NCBI GenBank assembly: GCA_017469335.1
Contig: JAFUGP010000113.1
Location: 1 to 60,283, forward strand
Origin: Succinivibrio sp.
GTDB lineage: Bacteria; Pseudomonadota; Gammaproteobacteria; Enterobacterales; Succinivibrionaceae
Direction of reading: 5' to 3'
Length of the DNA stretch: 60,283 nucleotides
Part shown: positions 39,824 through 48,919 of the stretch, piece after piece
Position numbering within the stretch: the stretch's first letter is position 1
Layout of the letters: every line of letters begins with the position of its first letter
Notes under the pieces: model-generated
What the model was told of the DNA's origin: nothing
Seen by the model: only the letters and a program-made list of their open reading frames with translations
Database searches by the model: none
Made by a program: the position numbers and the translations under genes

Positions 39824-40234
39824 TCATGATTCGCTCTCCCAACTCGGCGCAATCCCGTATTTTTTGAAGAGAGTCTTGAGCTTGTCGGGATCCGAGAGCG
39901 CCTCCAATAGCAGCTGTAAATTTTCTTCAGTTCTTTCCATGGCGCCTATGAGACGACAAACCATGCTCTCCCTCTCTGCTGCGCCTATTTGTAGTCCTAT
40001 TTCATAGCCTTCGGCAAATTTCTGGCGTCCTCTCCACTCTGCCTCCGCACTCCACACATTGAACCGACTCGACTTGTCTGGGTCATTTGTCATTATTTCT
40101 GAGTCAACGTCTACTTGGTAGAGTTTCACTGTCAACTCGCTACCATCGAGATCGTCGAATCGCAATTCAGCCTTAGGCGATCCCATAATGTTTGTACAAC
40201 TTTGGCAACTTGCCTTTGTCAGCAGTTTCAGCAT
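39824..40234 (-). pseudogene. Detached C-terminal module of an Rpn-type gene (copy 3)
   Basis: An open frame of 136 codons whose residues from about 40 onward align to the C-terminal part of the intact gene at 40462-41424: NDPDKSSRFNVWSAEAEWRG, then RQKFAEGYEIGLQ, then a stretch ending LFKKYGIA. The catalytic N-terminal domain is absent. The first ~20 residues of the frame come from reading through the neighbouring module in another frame, so the true module covers roughly 39824-40190. It is probably a gene fragment, not a functional protein. Confidence 0.7.
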
Positions 40235-40447
40235 ATATGAATTCCAGAGTATTGCCAGCTTCCTTCATCGCCCGAATGAGGCTTTTTAATCTATCTTCGC
40301 CCTTCTCGAGGCCTGTCTGGTATCCCTCGCGCAATTTTTACCTTCCAAACCATTCTGCCTCAATACTCCAGAAAGTCAGTTTACTCAACTCGTTAGGGGC
40401 ATTGTTCATTTGGCTTGGGTCCATCTTCAACTCCTCAATAAGGAGAG
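40173..40447 (-). pseudogene. Detached C-terminal module of an Rpn-type gene (copy 2, with in-frame stop)
   Basis: Read on the minus strand from about 40445, the translation is homologous to the tail of the upstream intact gene: APNELSKLTFWSIEAEWFGR, a TAA stop at 40340-40338 where the relatives have Gln, then KLREGYQTGLEKGEDRLKSL and a terminal LYKHYGIA followed by TAA (40175-40173). It begins right after the stop of the intact gene. A missing start and an internal stop mark it as a remnant. Confidence 0.75.
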
Positions 40448-40461
40448 CGCTGATTCACAAC

Positions 40462-41424
40462 TCAATCTTGAGTAATCCCATATTGTTTATAGAGTGCGGG
40501 GCGTTTATTGGGATCTAATGCCTCTTTTAGTTCTTGGGTGTTTTTTCCGGCTTCTATCATTGCCTCAATGAGACTTTGCAATTTGTCCTCTCCTTTTTGC
40601 TCTCCTAGGGCGATGCCCTCCTCTCGACCTAATTTAATACCTTCTTCTCGACCTAACTCGACACCTTTTTCGACGCCTTTTTCGATACCTATACGATATC
40701 CCTCGCCTAATTTCTGGCGGCCAAGCCAGTCAGCCTCTATACTCCACACATTGAAACGGCTCAACTCGTCCGGGTCGTTTTTCACTCGATTAAGTTCCAT
40801 GTCCAACTCCTTGGTTAAATCGTCTCGAGGCTGACCGTCGCAGCAATAGCCCAAAAGGTCACGCTGCTCCGGTGATGCTGCCTGAGCATATGCCAGAGCA
40901 TTGAAGTACATGCGCATTGAACGATCCAGCCCGGCTAATGAGGGATCCTCTTTGCAGACCGAGCGAAAAGTGTAGCATGGCAGGTTGCGCCCGAAAGGAT
41001 CAACCAGGCACAGCCAGATCAAGCGCACTTCAGGCAACGCCGAATAATGCTTGCCGCTGTCTAGCAGATCCTTGTCCAACAATACGTTGTAGAAGCGGCT
41101 GCGCTGCTCCCAGGCCCGGTTGATTTCCTGATAGGTCTGAGCTTCAATCAACATGACCCGCCCGTCCGGTGTTCTCACGCGCACATCGTAGCGAACACTG
41201 TGTTTGCTGCCGTTATAGACTGTGGTCTCAAACTCAGGCCTGTCCAACAGATCAAGTTCCGGCTCTTCCAACAGCACACACAGTATGCGTTTAAGCAAAT
41301 CCTGTCGGCGCAACATAATAGTCCGGAACATGAACGCGTTGAGAAACCCAAGATTGGAAAAACGTGCCGCAATCTCCTCAGTTGGGGGCTCGGTTACCTC
41401 TTGTGTTGCACTCAGATCACTCAT
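40462..41424 (-). CDS. Rpn-type PD-(D/E)XK nuclease family protein
   Basis: A 320-residue protein of the recombination-promoting nuclease (Rpn / PDDEXK_2) family, often labelled transposase though it has no transposase chemistry. The N-terminal nuclease core shows SVRYDVRVRTPDGRVMLIEAQ (D-x-E-x-Q pattern), preceded by FLNAFMFRTIMLRRQDLLKRIL. The C-terminal third is a FNVWSIEADWLGRQKLGEGY segment and then an 8-residue repeat (KGVEKGVE, LGREEGIK, LGREEGIA). The sequence ends LYKQYGITQD. Downstream lie two decayed copies of this C-terminal part. A perfect inverted repeat overlaps its promoter. Confidence 0.85.
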   Translation of the reverse strand: MSDLSATQEVTEPPTEEIAARFSNLGFLNAFMFRTIMLRRQDLLKRILCVLLEEPELDLLDRPEFETTVYNGSKHSVRYDVRVRTPDGRVMLIEAQTYQEINRAWEQRSRFYNVLLDKDLLDSGKHYSALPEVRLIWLCLVDPFGRNLPCYTFRSVCKEDPSLAGLDRSMRMYFNALAYAQAASPEQRDLLGYCCDGQPRDDLTKELDMELNRVKNDPDELSRFNVWSIEADWLGRQKLGEGYRIGIEKGVEKGVELGREEGIKLGREEGIALGEQKGEDKLQSLIEAMIEAGKNTQELKEALDPNKRPALYKQYGITQD

Positions 41425-41442
41425 AGCTGGTCCTCAATTTTA

Positions 41443-41473
41443 AGTATAGGTTATGGATGCAGAATTTGCATCC
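41443..41473 (-). promoter_or_regulatory. Promoter of the Rpn-type gene with inverted repeat
   Basis: On the minus strand TATACT (41448-41443) is the -10 candidate, 18 bp before the start codon. GGATGCA (41455-41461) and TGCATCC (41467-41473) form a perfect 7-bp inverted repeat with a 5-bp spacer just upstream, in the -35/spacer zone, a plausible operator. Confidence 0.55.
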
Positions 41474-41581
41474 TTGCTTGCAAACAGTTGTGAATTAGGT
41501 GACAGTGATGGTACGCAGACCATTTGCAGGCAAGATATATGCTTTTGTTTGTTGAAATTCAGGGAAATAAGCGCAGATAAA

Positions 41582-41604
41582 AAAGCCTCCGTGTCGGAGG
41601 CTTT
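41582..41604. terminator. Terminator of the 91-residue gene
   Basis: AAAGCCTCCG (41582-41591), TGT loop, CGGAGGCTTT (41595-41604). The A-run on the left gives a long T-tract on the minus strand, so it mainly ends the gene at 41637-41912. Confidence 0.85.
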
Positions 41605-41636
41605 AAGTTCGCTCGAACAGTTACCGCCTGTTTTTG

Positions 41637-41912
41637 TCAGAGGCAGTCGACCAAATCAAAGAGGTTTTCTATAACCAGACCGCGCTCACCCGGCACCGCT
41701 ATATCCTCGTCGCCGTCTAAGAAACTTTTCATGTGTTCATCGAGGATCTCGGGGTAGCTGCTCTGAAAGAGCACTTCATCCACGGTATCAGACGGGGCGT
41801 CAAGCTTGTCGTGGAACTTACGCAGGCTCTGCTCGTTAAGACCGGTCTTGGTTTTGCTTAAGGCTGATTTCCAATACACGCTGATGGGCATGTCACCGAT
41901 AATAAGATACAT
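41637..41912 (-). CDS. Uncharacterised 91-residue protein
   Basis: I do not recognise this small acidic protein. It begins MYLIIGDMPISVYWKSALSK and has no signal peptide or membrane helix. ATG 41912 has a weak AGAGAG ribosome-binding site. A strong terminator follows 32 bp after the stop codon, which supports real expression. It lies between the Rpn-type gene and tRNA-Val, within the accessory stretch. Confidence 0.55.
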   Translation of the reverse strand: MYLIIGDMPISVYWKSALSKTKTGLNEQSLRKFHDKLDAPSDTVDEVLFQSSYPEILDEHMKSFLDGDEDIAVPGERGLVIENLFDLVDCL

Positions 41913-41996
41913 GTTGCTCTCTTAATCTGTACCCCATCCGGCCGACGGTCTGATAACCGCAGCATCCTGTTTTCGTGCCGATGGGTAAAAGAATAG

Positions 41997-42074
41997 TGGT
42001 GCGACTTAGTGGACTCGAACCACCGACCCCCACCATGTCAAGGTGATGCTCTAACCAAGCTGAGCTAAAGTCGC
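41997..42074 (-). tRNA. tRNA-Val(GAC)
   Basis: 78 nt including encoded CCA. Read on the minus strand: acceptor GCGACTT with AAGTCGC, D-arm AGCTCAGCTTGGTTAGAGC, anticodon stem TCACC/GGTGG around loop TTGACAT, giving anticodon GAC, and T-loop GGTTCGAGTCC. Confidence 0.96.
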
Positions 42075-42425
42075 AATCTAGAAAGTGACGCCATTATATC
42101 AGCATTTTTAACTCAGGCAAGCGGCAGGACAAAAAATACTGCCTTAACCTCGTGGCAGTGAGGCGGAGCGTCACGCCTCACCTGTTGAAGATAAGCGGCG
42201 AAATCAGGGTAATTTATCTTAACCTTCTGTTGCCACAATGAAAAAAGTCAGTCAGCGAAAACCTGGGAACACGGTGCCGGGGTGGGCAAAATTTGAGCTC
42301 TGACGCATTTTTGAGAGTATAATTTCCCAAGTTTAAGCCCGTCTTGGCAGTTGCGAGCGGGCAGTTGATGTTATTGACCTAGGACAGCACGATACTGCTG
42401 CCTTAATCTGACCGAGATGAAAGCC
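42075..42425. other. Gap between tRNA-Val and thrS
   Basis: 351 bp with the divergent tRNA-Val promoter at its left end and TATAAT at 42318-42323 as the probable thrS -10 (a TTGAGC lies 19 bp upstream). The remaining ~100 bp leader of thrS may carry a regulatory structure, as in E. coli where ThrRS binds its own leader, but I could not fold a clear tRNA-like arm. Confidence 0.45.
42093..42120 (-). promoter_or_regulatory. tRNA-Val promoter
   Basis: On the minus strand TTGCCT (42120-42115), 16-bp spacer, TATAAT (42098-42093), 18 bp upstream of the tRNA. Confidence 0.8.
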
Positions 42426-44399
42426 ATGCCGAAGATTACTTTGCCCAACGGTGATGTCAGGGAATACGATGCGCCGCTTACCATTGCCGCCATTGCCGCT
42501 AGCATAGGCCCGGGGCTGGCCAAGGCCTGTGTGGCCGGGAAAGTGGACGGTGAGCTTAGGGATGCCTGTGAGATAGTGGACCATGATGCCACCGTCGCCA
42601 TCATCACTCCCAAGGATCCCGAGGGCATCGAGATCATCCGCCACTCCTGCGCACACCTGCTGGGGCATGCCATCAAGCAGCTGTGGCCCGAGACCCAGAT
42701 GGCCATCGGACCGGTCATCGACAACGGTTTTTACTACGATGTGGACCTGGAGCACAAGCTGACCGCCGAAGACCTGGAAGAGCTCGACAAGCGCATGCAC
42801 GAGCTGGCCAAGACCGACTATCAGGTCATCAAGGAGGCGGTGGACTGGCAGCGTGCCCATGATATCTTCACCGAGCGCGGCGAGCCTTACAAGCTTAAGA
42901 TCCTGGAGGAGAACATTGACCGCTCCGCCACCGGCATCGGCATTTATCATCACAACGAATACACCGACATGTGCCGCGGACCGCACGTGCCGCACATGTC
43001 CTTCTGCCAGAATTTCAAGCTGACTCACTTTGCCGGCGCCTACTGGCGCGGCGATGCCAAGAACAAGATGCTGCAGCGCATCTACGGTTGCGCCTTTGCC
43101 GGCAAGGATGAGCTCAAGGATTACCTGCACCGCCGCGAGGAAGCGGCCAAGCGCGATCACCGCATGCTGGGCAAGAAACTTGACCTGTTCCACTTCCAGC
43201 AGGAAGCTCCGGGCCTGGTGTTCTGGCATCATGACGGCTGGACCATTTACCGCATCATCGAGAACTTCATGCGCGGCATGCTGCACAAGTATGGCTATAT
43301 TGAGGTCAACACTCCCCAGATCATGGACCGGGTGCTGTGGGAGCGCTCAGGACACTGGGACAAGTACGCCGAGAACATGTTCACCACGCAGTCGGAGAAC
43401 CGCGATTACGCCATCAAGCCCATGAACTGTCCCGGCGCCATTCAGATCTTCAACTCCCGTACCCGCTCCTACCGCGATCTGCCCATCCGCATGGCCGAGT
43501 TCGGCAAGGATCACCGCAATGAACCGTCAGGCTCGCTGCACGGTCTGATGCGGGTACGCGGTTTTGAGCAGGATGATGCCCACATCTTCTGTACCGAGGA
43601 TCAGATCCTTGAGGTGGTCAGCGACTGCATCAAGATGGTCTACGAGATTTACGCCGTATTCAATTTCACCAAGGTGGACGTCAAGCTCTCCACCCGCCCG
43701 GAAAAGCGCATCGGCTCCGACGAGATCTGGGATAAGTCCGAGGCCGATCTCAAAGCTGCCCTGGAGGCCAATCAGCTCTCCTATGATCTGCAGCCCGGGG
43801 AGGGCGCCTTCTACGGCCCGAAGATTGAGTTCACGCTGCATGATTCCCTGGACCGGGCCTGGCAGTGCGGGACGGTGCAGCTGGATTTCTCCCTGCCGGC
43901 CCGTCTGGATGCCCACTATATCGGCGATGACAATCAAGAGCACGTGCCGGTGATGATTCACCGCGCACTGTTAGGCTCCTTAGAGCGCTTTATCGGCATT
44001 CTCACCGAGGAATATGCCGGAGCCTTCCCGACCTGGCTTGCGCCGGTGCAGGCCGTGGTGATGAACATTACCTCCGCGCAGGAGGAGTACGCCGCCTTGG
44101 TCTGCCGCAAGTTAGATGAGGCGGGATTTAGAGTGCGCAGCGATCTGCGCAGTGAGAAAGTCAACGCCAAGATCCGCGAGCATACCCTGATGAAGGTGCC
44201 GTACATGCTGGTGTGCGGAGCGCGCGAGGCCGAGCAGGGACAGGTGGCGGTGCGCACCCGCAAGGGTGTGGATTTAGGTGCCATGCCGCTTGATGACTTG
44301 ATCAAGATGCTGCAATCGGATATCATACAGCGCAAAACTATGCCCGATGCCGACCGCGAGGCCATGGCAAAAGCCGCGCAGCAGGACGGGAAGAATTAA
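42426..44399 (+). CDS. thrS: Threonyl-tRNA synthetase
   Basis: A 657-residue class II synthetase. The N-terminal TGS domain ([14 protein letters not shown]), the editing domain with [17 protein letters not shown] and the HVPHM segment, the catalytic core ([37 protein letters not shown]), and the C-terminal anticodon-binding domain are all present. ATG 42426 gives the conserved MPxITLP start; the in-frame ATG 42417 adds three residues and cannot be excluded. It starts the conserved thrS-infC-rpmI-rplT cluster. Confidence 0.97.
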   Translation: MPKITLPNGDVREYDAPLTIAAIAASIGPGLAKACVAGKVDGELRDACEIVDHDATVAIITPKDPEGIEIIRHSCAHLLGHAIKQLWPETQMAIGPVIDNGFYYDVDLEHKLTAEDLEELDKRMHELAKTDYQVIKEAVDWQRAHDIFTERGEPYKLKILEENIDRSATGIGIYHHNEYTDMCRGPHVPHMSFCQNFKLTHFAGAYWRGDAKNKMLQRIYGCAFAGKDELKDYLHRREEAAKRDHRMLGKKLDLFHFQQEAPGLVFWHHDGWTIYRIIENFMRGMLHKYGYIEVNTPQIMDRVLWERSGHWDKYAENMFTTQSENRDYAIKPMNCPGAIQIFNSRTRSYRDLPIRMAEFGKDHRNEPSGSLHGLMRVRGFEQDDAHIFCTEDQILEVVSDCIKMVYEIYAVFNFTKVDVKLSTRPEKRIGSDEIWDKSEADLKAALEANQLSYDLQPGEGAFYGPKIEFTLHDSLDRAWQCGTVQLDFSLPARLDAHYIGDDNQEHVPVMIHRALLGSLERFIGILTEEYAGAFPTWLAPVQAVVMNITSAQEEYAALVCRKLDEAGFRVRSDLRSEKVNAKIREHTLMKVPYMLVCGAREAEQGQVAVRTRKGVDLGAMPLDDLIKMLQSDIIQRKTMPDADREAMAKAAQQDGKN

Positions 44400-44421
44400 T
44401 TTTTTTTATGGGAGATTTGCT

Positions 44422-44964
44422 ATAAACAACAACAGGAAGACCGGTAAGACTTTTCAGAAGAACCGGATTAACAACGACATCAGGTGCCGTGAGGTGCGTG
44501 TGCTCAATCAGGATAATGAGCTGATTGGAGTAATGCCCACGGTTGAGGCCCTGCATATGGCCCGGGAAGCCGGGGTGGATTTGGTGGAGATTTCCCCGAA
44601 TGCCGAACCGCCGGTGTGCCGTTTGATTGAATATGGCAAGTATCTCTACGAGAAAAGTAAAGATCAAAAGCGTAAAAAGCAAAAGGTTGTTCAGGTCAAG
44701 GAAATTAAATTCCGGCCTGGCACCGACGAAGCGGACTATCAGGTTAAACTGCGCAACCTGGTTCGTTTCCTCGAAGAAGGCAACAAGGCCAAGGTGACGC
44801 TGCGCTTCCGCGGTCGCGAGATGGCGCATCAGAACTTGGGTCTTGAGGTCTTAAAGCGCGTGGAGAATGATCTCTGCGTGGTCAAGGGCATTGCCACGGT
44901 GGAGTCCTCCTCGAAAGTGGAAGGACGTCAGGCCACCATGGTGCTGGCCCCGAAAAAGAAATAA
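44422..44964 (+). CDS. infC: Translation initiation factor IF-3, apparent AUA start
   Basis: A 180-residue initiation factor, the E. coli length. N-terminal domain begins near [12 protein letters not shown] with [20 protein letters not shown]; the linker is basic; the C-terminal domain has [20 protein letters not shown] and [11 protein letters not shown]. No ATG, GTG or TTG lies at the expected start. GGGAG (44410-44414) is seven bases before an in-frame ATA at 44422, which gives the family length. E. coli infC uses AUU, and IF-3 represses itself by rejecting that codon; AUA would act the same way. thrS ends 22 bp upstream. Confidence 0.92.
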   Translation: MNNNRKTGKTFQKNRINNDIRCREVRVLNQDNELIGVMPTVEALHMAREAGVDLVEISPNAEPPVCRLIEYGKYLYEKSKDQKRKKQKVVQVKEIKFRPGTDEADYQVKLRNLVRFLEEGNKAKVTLRFRGREMAHQNLGLEVLKRVENDLCVVKGIATVESSSKVEGRQATMVLAPKKK

Positions 44965-45050
44965 AGCGGGGTGCAAAGTCGCCTCCTAGGTCAGCCTGGG
45001 ATGGCGCTCCTGCTTGTTTTGATACTTAACTCAAATGCGGAGTATTTAAA

Positions 45051-45260
45051 ATGGCTGGTAACAAGGTCAAAATGAAGACCGACCGGGGCGTCGCCAAACG
45101 CTTCAAGAAGACTGGCAGCGGTCACTACAAGTGCCGTCACCAGAATCTGCGTCACATCCTCACCAAGAAGAGCCGCAAGCGCAAGCGCAATCTGCGTGCC
45201 ATGGTGGCGGTAAAAACCTGCAATCTGCGCGCGATTATGCGTCAGCTGCCGTATGCTTAG
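45051..45260 (+). CDS. rpmI: 50S ribosomal protein L35
   Basis: A 69-residue basic protein, four residues longer than E. coli L35, with [18 protein letters not shown], the [18 protein letters not shown] core and the ending QLPYA. GCGGAG precedes ATG 45051. In E. coli, L20 represses rpmI-rplT by binding the leader; the 86-bp gap after infC is where such a site would be. Confidence 0.95.
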   Translation: MAGNKVKMKTDRGVAKRFKKTGSGHYKCRHQNLRHILTKKSRKRKRNLRAMVAVKTCNLRAIMRQLPYA

Positions 45261-45273
45261 GAGGATTTGACCC

Positions 45274-45633
45274 ATGGCTAGAGTAAAACGCGGTGTTACC
45301 GCTCATGCCCGTCACAAGAAAGTCTTAAAGGCCGCCAAGGGCTATTACGGCGCCCGTTCGCGTACTTATCGCGTTGCGGTGCAGGCCGTCACCAAGGCCG
45401 GTCAGTACGCCTACCGTGACCGCCGTCAGAAGAAGCGTCAGTTCCGCTCACTGTGGATTGTGCGCATCAACGCCGCGGCCCGTCAGCATGATCTCAGCTA
45501 CAGTCAGCTCATTTACGGGCTGCACAAGGCCAACATCGAGATTGACCGCAAGGTGCTCTCCGATCTGGCCATCAAAGATCAGAGCGCTTTCAAGGCCATC
45601 GCCGACAAGGCCCGTGAGGCTCTGAAGGCCTAA
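45274..45633 (+). CDS. rplT: 50S ribosomal protein L20
   Basis: A 119-residue 23S rRNA-binding assembly protein (E. coli 118). It begins [20 protein letters not shown], continues [17 protein letters not shown] and [20 protein letters not shown], and ends in a helical domain with [24 protein letters not shown] precedes ATG 45274, 13 bp after rpmI. It is the last gene of the thrS cluster and is followed by a terminator. Confidence 0.97.
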   Translation: MARVKRGVTAHARHKKVLKAAKGYYGARSRTYRVAVQAVTKAGQYAYRDRRQKKRQFRSLWIVRINAAARQHDLSYSQLIYGLHKANIEIDRKVLSDLAIKDQSAFKAIADKAREALKA

Positions 45634-45651
45634 GCCTTAACGCTCTCAGTC

Positions 45652-45685
45652 AAAAGGCGCTCTCCGTGGGGGGAACGCCTTTTTT
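45652..45685 (+). terminator. Terminator after rplT
   Basis: AAAAGGCG (45652-45659) pairs with CGCCTTTT (45676-45683), followed by further T. It ends the thrS-infC-rpmI-rplT cluster and faces the convergent gltA. Confidence 0.8.
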
Positions 45686-45728
45686 GTTGCCCTGGAAAAA
45701 CGGGGCCGACAGCGGCCCCCGGTTAAGC

Positions 45729-47057
45729 TCAGTGACGGGGCAGACGCAGGGTCTTGACGTTGTGAACCGGATTGCCGGTGTAGACCTGACGCGGGCGGCC
45801 CAGACGCGAGTCCTTGACGGTCTGCATCTCATTCCAGTGGGAGATCCAGCCGATGGTGCGGGCCAGGGCGAAGATCACGGTGAACATGGAAGTGGGTATG
45901 CCGATGGCGTTGAGGATGATGCCCGAGTAGAAGTCCACGTTAGGATAGAGGTTACGGCTGATGAAGTACTCGTCGCTGAGAGCTATTTTCTCCAGCTCCG
46001 TGGCGACCTTGAGCGCGGGGTTGTTGGTGATGTGCAGCTCGTTGAGTACCTCATGGCAGGTATCGCGCATCACGATGGCGCGCGGATCAAAGGTCTTGTA
46101 AACGCGGTGCCCGAACCCGAACAGCCTGAAGGGATCGTTTTTGTCCTTGGCGCGGGCGATGTATTCGGGAATGCGGTCGGGGGTGCCGATTTCCTGCAGC
46201 ATGCGCAGACAGGCCTCGTTGGCACCGCCGTGCGCCGGACCCCACAGCGAGGCGATGCCGGCGGCGATGCAGGCATAGGGGTTGGCCCCCGAGGAGCCGG
46301 CCAGACGCACCGAGGAGGTGGAGGCGTTCTGCTCGTGATCGGCGTGCAGAATGAAGATGCGGTCCAAGGCGCGCTCGATGACCGGGTTTACCGTGTATTT
46401 CTCGCAGGGGGTGGCGAACATCATGTGCAGGAAGTTCGCCGCGTAGCTTAAGTCATTGCGCGGATAGATGAAGGGCTGACCGATGGAATACTTGTAGGAC
46501 ATGGCCGCCAGCGTGGGCATCTTGGAGATGAGGCGGATGGCCGTGAGCTCGCGATGCTCGGGATCGTAGATGTCCATGCGGTCGTGATAGAAGGCCGACA
46601 GGGCGCCGGCCACACCGCAGAGCACCGCCATGGGGTGGCTGTCGCGGCGGAAGGCCTGAAACAGCGATTCCATCTGGGTGTGCACCAGCGAGTGGTGCTT
46701 GACGCGGTTCTCAAAGTCCAGATACTGCTCCTTGTCCGGCAGCTCGCCTTTAAAGAGCAGGTAGCACACCTGCAGATAGTTGGTCTTGGTGGCCAGCTGA
46801 TCGATGGGATAGCCGCGATAGAGCAGCATGCCCTTGTTGCCGTCGATGAAGGTAATGCGCGACATGCACGAGGCGGTGGAGACAAACCCGGGATCGTAGG
46901 TGAAATAGCCCTGTTTGCCCAAAGCGCGGATGTCGATGACATCGGGCCCCATGGTGCCTTTGAGGATGGGCAGTTCAATGGGCTCGCGTCCGGGGATGTT
47001 CAAGGTGGCGAATTTGTCGGTAGTCTGAGGGGAGTCCTGAGTGACAGTGGCGTTCAT
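45729..47057 (-). CDS. gltA: Type II citrate synthase
   Basis: A 442-residue enzyme condensing oxaloacetate and acetyl-CoA, of the hexameric gammaproteobacterial type. Diagnostic stretches: [34 protein letters not shown]-type [43 protein letters not shown] and GFGHRVYK. I chose ATG 47057, which fits family length (E. coli 427); the longer frame upstream is not conserved. It is divergent from purU. Its presence suggests at least a biosynthetic route to 2-oxoglutarate. Confidence 0.95.
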   Translation of the reverse strand: MNATVTQDSPQTTDKFATLNIPGREPIELPILKGTMGPDVIDIRALGKQGYFTYDPGFVSTASCMSRITFIDGNKGMLLYRGYPIDQLATKTNYLQVCYLLFKGELPDKEQYLDFENRVKHHSLVHTQMESLFQAFRRDSHPMAVLCGVAGALSAFYHDRMDIYDPEHRELTAIRLISKMPTLAAMSYKYSIGQPFIYPRNDLSYAANFLHMMFATPCEKYTVNPVIERALDRIFILHADHEQNASTSSVRLAGSSGANPYACIAAGIASLWGPAHGGANEACLRMLQEIGTPDRIPEYIARAKDKNDPFRLFGFGHRVYKTFDPRAIVMRDTCHEVLNELHITNNPALKVATELEKIALSDEYFISRNLYPNVDFYSGIILNAIGIPTSMFTVIFALARTIGWISHWNEMQTVKDSRLGRPRQVYTGNPVHNVKTLRLPRH

Positions 47058-47207
47058 AGTGGTATAAATCCTGTCTGATATTGCGTTGAATGGCTCTTGA
47101 GCATATAGTAGCTCAGTTGTTTTCAAATTAAATCCGGCAGGGATTTTAGAGTAAATTGCACTGAAATGGAACATGGTGCGGATTTCTGCCGACAGGAGTT
47201 TGCAGTT

Positions 47208-48047
47208 ATGGAAAAGAGGATCTTGCTGACCGAGTGCGCCGATGCCACGGGGCTGATTGCCGCCATCACGCAGATCTGCTTTCAGCGGCACTTAAACGTG
47301 ATAAGGCAGGATCAGTTCGCCTCCCACGAGGATCAGAAATTTTTCATGCGCTCGGTGCTGGAGGGTGATTTCGGCGAGGAACAGGAAATCATCGATGCCG
47401 TTACGGCAGTGCTGCCGCCGGGGGCGCGGGTGCGCCTCTCCGACAATCGCCGCCGCCGGCTGTGCGTGCTGGTCACCAAGGAGTCGCACTGCCTAGGCGA
47501 GCTTTTGATGAAGTGCTATTCGGGGGCGCTTAATGCCGATATCGTCAAGGTGGCGGGCAACTACCCCGATTTGGGACCTTTGGCGGCCAAGTTTGAGGTA
47601 CCCTTTGAGGTGGTGCCGCATCAGGATATCTCAAGAGAGGAGCACGAGGAGCGCCTGATGAGGGTGGTGGATGAGACCAAGGCCGACTATGTGGTGCTCG
47701 CCAAGTACATGCGCATCCTCTCCCCGCGCTTTGTGGGCCATTACCCCTTAGGCAAGCTCATCAACATCCACCATTCCTTCCTGCCGGCCTTCATGGGCGC
47801 CAAGCCCTATTATCAGGCCTTCACCCGCGGCGTGAAGCTCATAGGTGCCACCGCGCATTTTGTCACCGACAACTTAGACGAAGGGCCCATCATCGAGCAG
47901 GATGTCATCAAGGTCAATCACCGCTACGATCCCGAGACTTTGGCCAAGGCAGGGCACGATGTCGAGCAGATGGTGCTCACCCGCGCGCTGACCAAGATTT
48001 TGGACGACAAGGTCTTCATCCACGGCAACAAAACCGTGGTGTTCTAG
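47208..48047 (+). CDS. purU: Formyltetrahydrofolate deformylase
   Basis: A 279-residue enzyme releasing formate from 10-formyl-THF, balancing one-carbon pools and supplying formate to PurT. An N-terminal ACT domain ([20 protein letters not shown]) is followed by the formyltransferase-like domain with [14 protein letters not shown], the [20 protein letters not shown] core and [20 protein letters not shown], which holds the catalytic His and Asp. AGGAG precedes ATG 47208. Length equals E. coli PurU (280). Confidence 0.94.
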   Translation: MEKRILLTECADATGLIAAITQICFQRHLNVIRQDQFASHEDQKFFMRSVLEGDFGEEQEIIDAVTAVLPPGARVRLSDNRRRRLCVLVTKESHCLGELLMKCYSGALNADIVKVAGNYPDLGPLAAKFEVPFEVVPHQDISREEHEERLMRVVDETKADYVVLAKYMRILSPRFVGHYPLGKLINIHHSFLPAFMGAKPYYQAFTRGVKLIGATAHFVTDNLDEGPIIEQDVIKVNHRYDPETLAKAGHDVEQMVLTRALTKILDDKVFIHGNKTVVF

Positions 48048-48053
48048 AGATCC

Positions 48054-48716
48054 TCAGAAGTCGTTGTCTTTGACGTAAGGGTAGTAAAGCTCGCCCCACT
48101 GCTCCTGCGGGTAGCTGTCGAGCATGATCTTGATGATGACCAGATTGAGGCAGGCGAGCAGATCGGCCCCGAAGCGCAGCTGCTTGCGGTTGGCCTTGCC
48201 GTTGCAGGTGGCGCCGCCGTGGATGATCTGATTGCGCAGTGTGTAGAGCCTGTCAAAGACCGTGGCCAAAATGGAATTGGTGTTGCCGCGCTCTAAGTCA
48301 GTCTTGGTTTTGGACTTGGCCTTGTCAAAGTCCTCCTGAAAGGCCGCAAGAGTGCAGCGGCCGGCCTGATAATCCCAGTACTCGCGGAAGATCCACGGGC
48401 AGTCGAGCAGGGCCCTTAAATTACCCGAGTACTCCTTCCACAGCACATCGTAGATTAGGTGCTCCTTATCCAGACGGCAGATCTTGTCCAGAAAATCCCT
48501 CAGGGTGGCCCGATCGCCCGAGTCACCGTACTGATTGCCCAGACGTTGGGCGTAGAAGGCGTTAAAGGCGATCCACAAGGTGACAAAGCGCAGATCCGCT
48601 CCTTCCTCGCGGGCCTGATCCATCCAGCTGATGGCGCGGTGAAGGCGGATCCGGAAATTCTCATCGAGCTCTTTTTTGCGCGCCCTAAATTCCTTTTTGA
48701 CCTGCTCAAATTCCAT
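48054..48716 (-). CDS. HEPN-domain protein (predicted RNase-like)
   Basis: A 220-residue cytoplasmic, mainly helical protein. TLRNQIIHGG near the C-terminus contains R161-x4-H166, the RNase motif of HEPN domains, with Asn after the Arg as in Apea/MAE_28990-type HEPN proteins. An upstream helix bears FVTLWIAFNAFYA, also typical of that group. Such domains occur in toxins, defence systems and stress responses. No MNT-type or other antitoxin gene is adjacent. It is convergent with purU (6-bp gap) and has a palindrome over its promoter. Confidence 0.72.
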   Translation of the reverse strand: MEFEQVKKEFRARKKELDENFRIRLHRAISWMDQAREEGADLRFVTLWIAFNAFYAQRLGNQYGDSGDRATLRDFLDKICRLDKEHLIYDVLWKEYSGNLRALLDCPWIFREYWDYQAGRCTLAAFQEDFDKAKSKTKTDLERGNTNSILATVFDRLYTLRNQIIHGGATCNGKANRKQLRFGADLLACLNLVIIKIMLDSYPQEQWGELYYPYVKDNDF

Positions 48717-48752
48717 TCTTCACCTCAATACCGTTCTGGCACACAGCAATTA

Positions 48753-48777
48753 TTTTGAGTTAACTCAAAAAATTATA
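48753..48777 (-). promoter_or_regulatory. HEPN gene promoter with perfect palindrome at the start site
   Basis: On the minus strand TATAAT (48777-48772) is followed at once by the 18-bp perfect palindrome TTTTGAGTTAACTCAAAA (48770-48753), which would cover the transcription start, about 36 bp before the start codon. The -35 is weak. This is the usual place for a repressor operator. Confidence 0.65.
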
Positions 48778-48919
48778 ACCCCAAGTGCGCCGGCAAAACC
48801 GTAGCGTACCCCACACAAGAGACAACAGGGGAAACAGCGCCTTCAGCAGAGGATCACGGCAGTGCCGCAGCGCCGTCGCAGGTCCTCAGGTGCTGCCGGG
48901 CAGGCAGCAGCGTTAAGGG

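Noticed and set aside
40462-41424. Calling the Rpn-type gene an insertion sequence or transposase
   Set aside because: It has no terminal inverted repeats, no target duplication and no DDE or serine recombinase motif; the fold is PD-(D/E)XK, so I list it as a CDS and not as a mobile element.
44347-44421. Start of infC inside thrS (frame open from 44347)
   Set aside because: The residues upstream of the ATA do not match IF-3, and the only good Shine-Dalgarno points at 44422.
47058-47291. Upstream extension of gltA to a 520-residue protein
   Set aside because: The extra residues overlap the divergent purU coding region and are absent from known citrate synthases.
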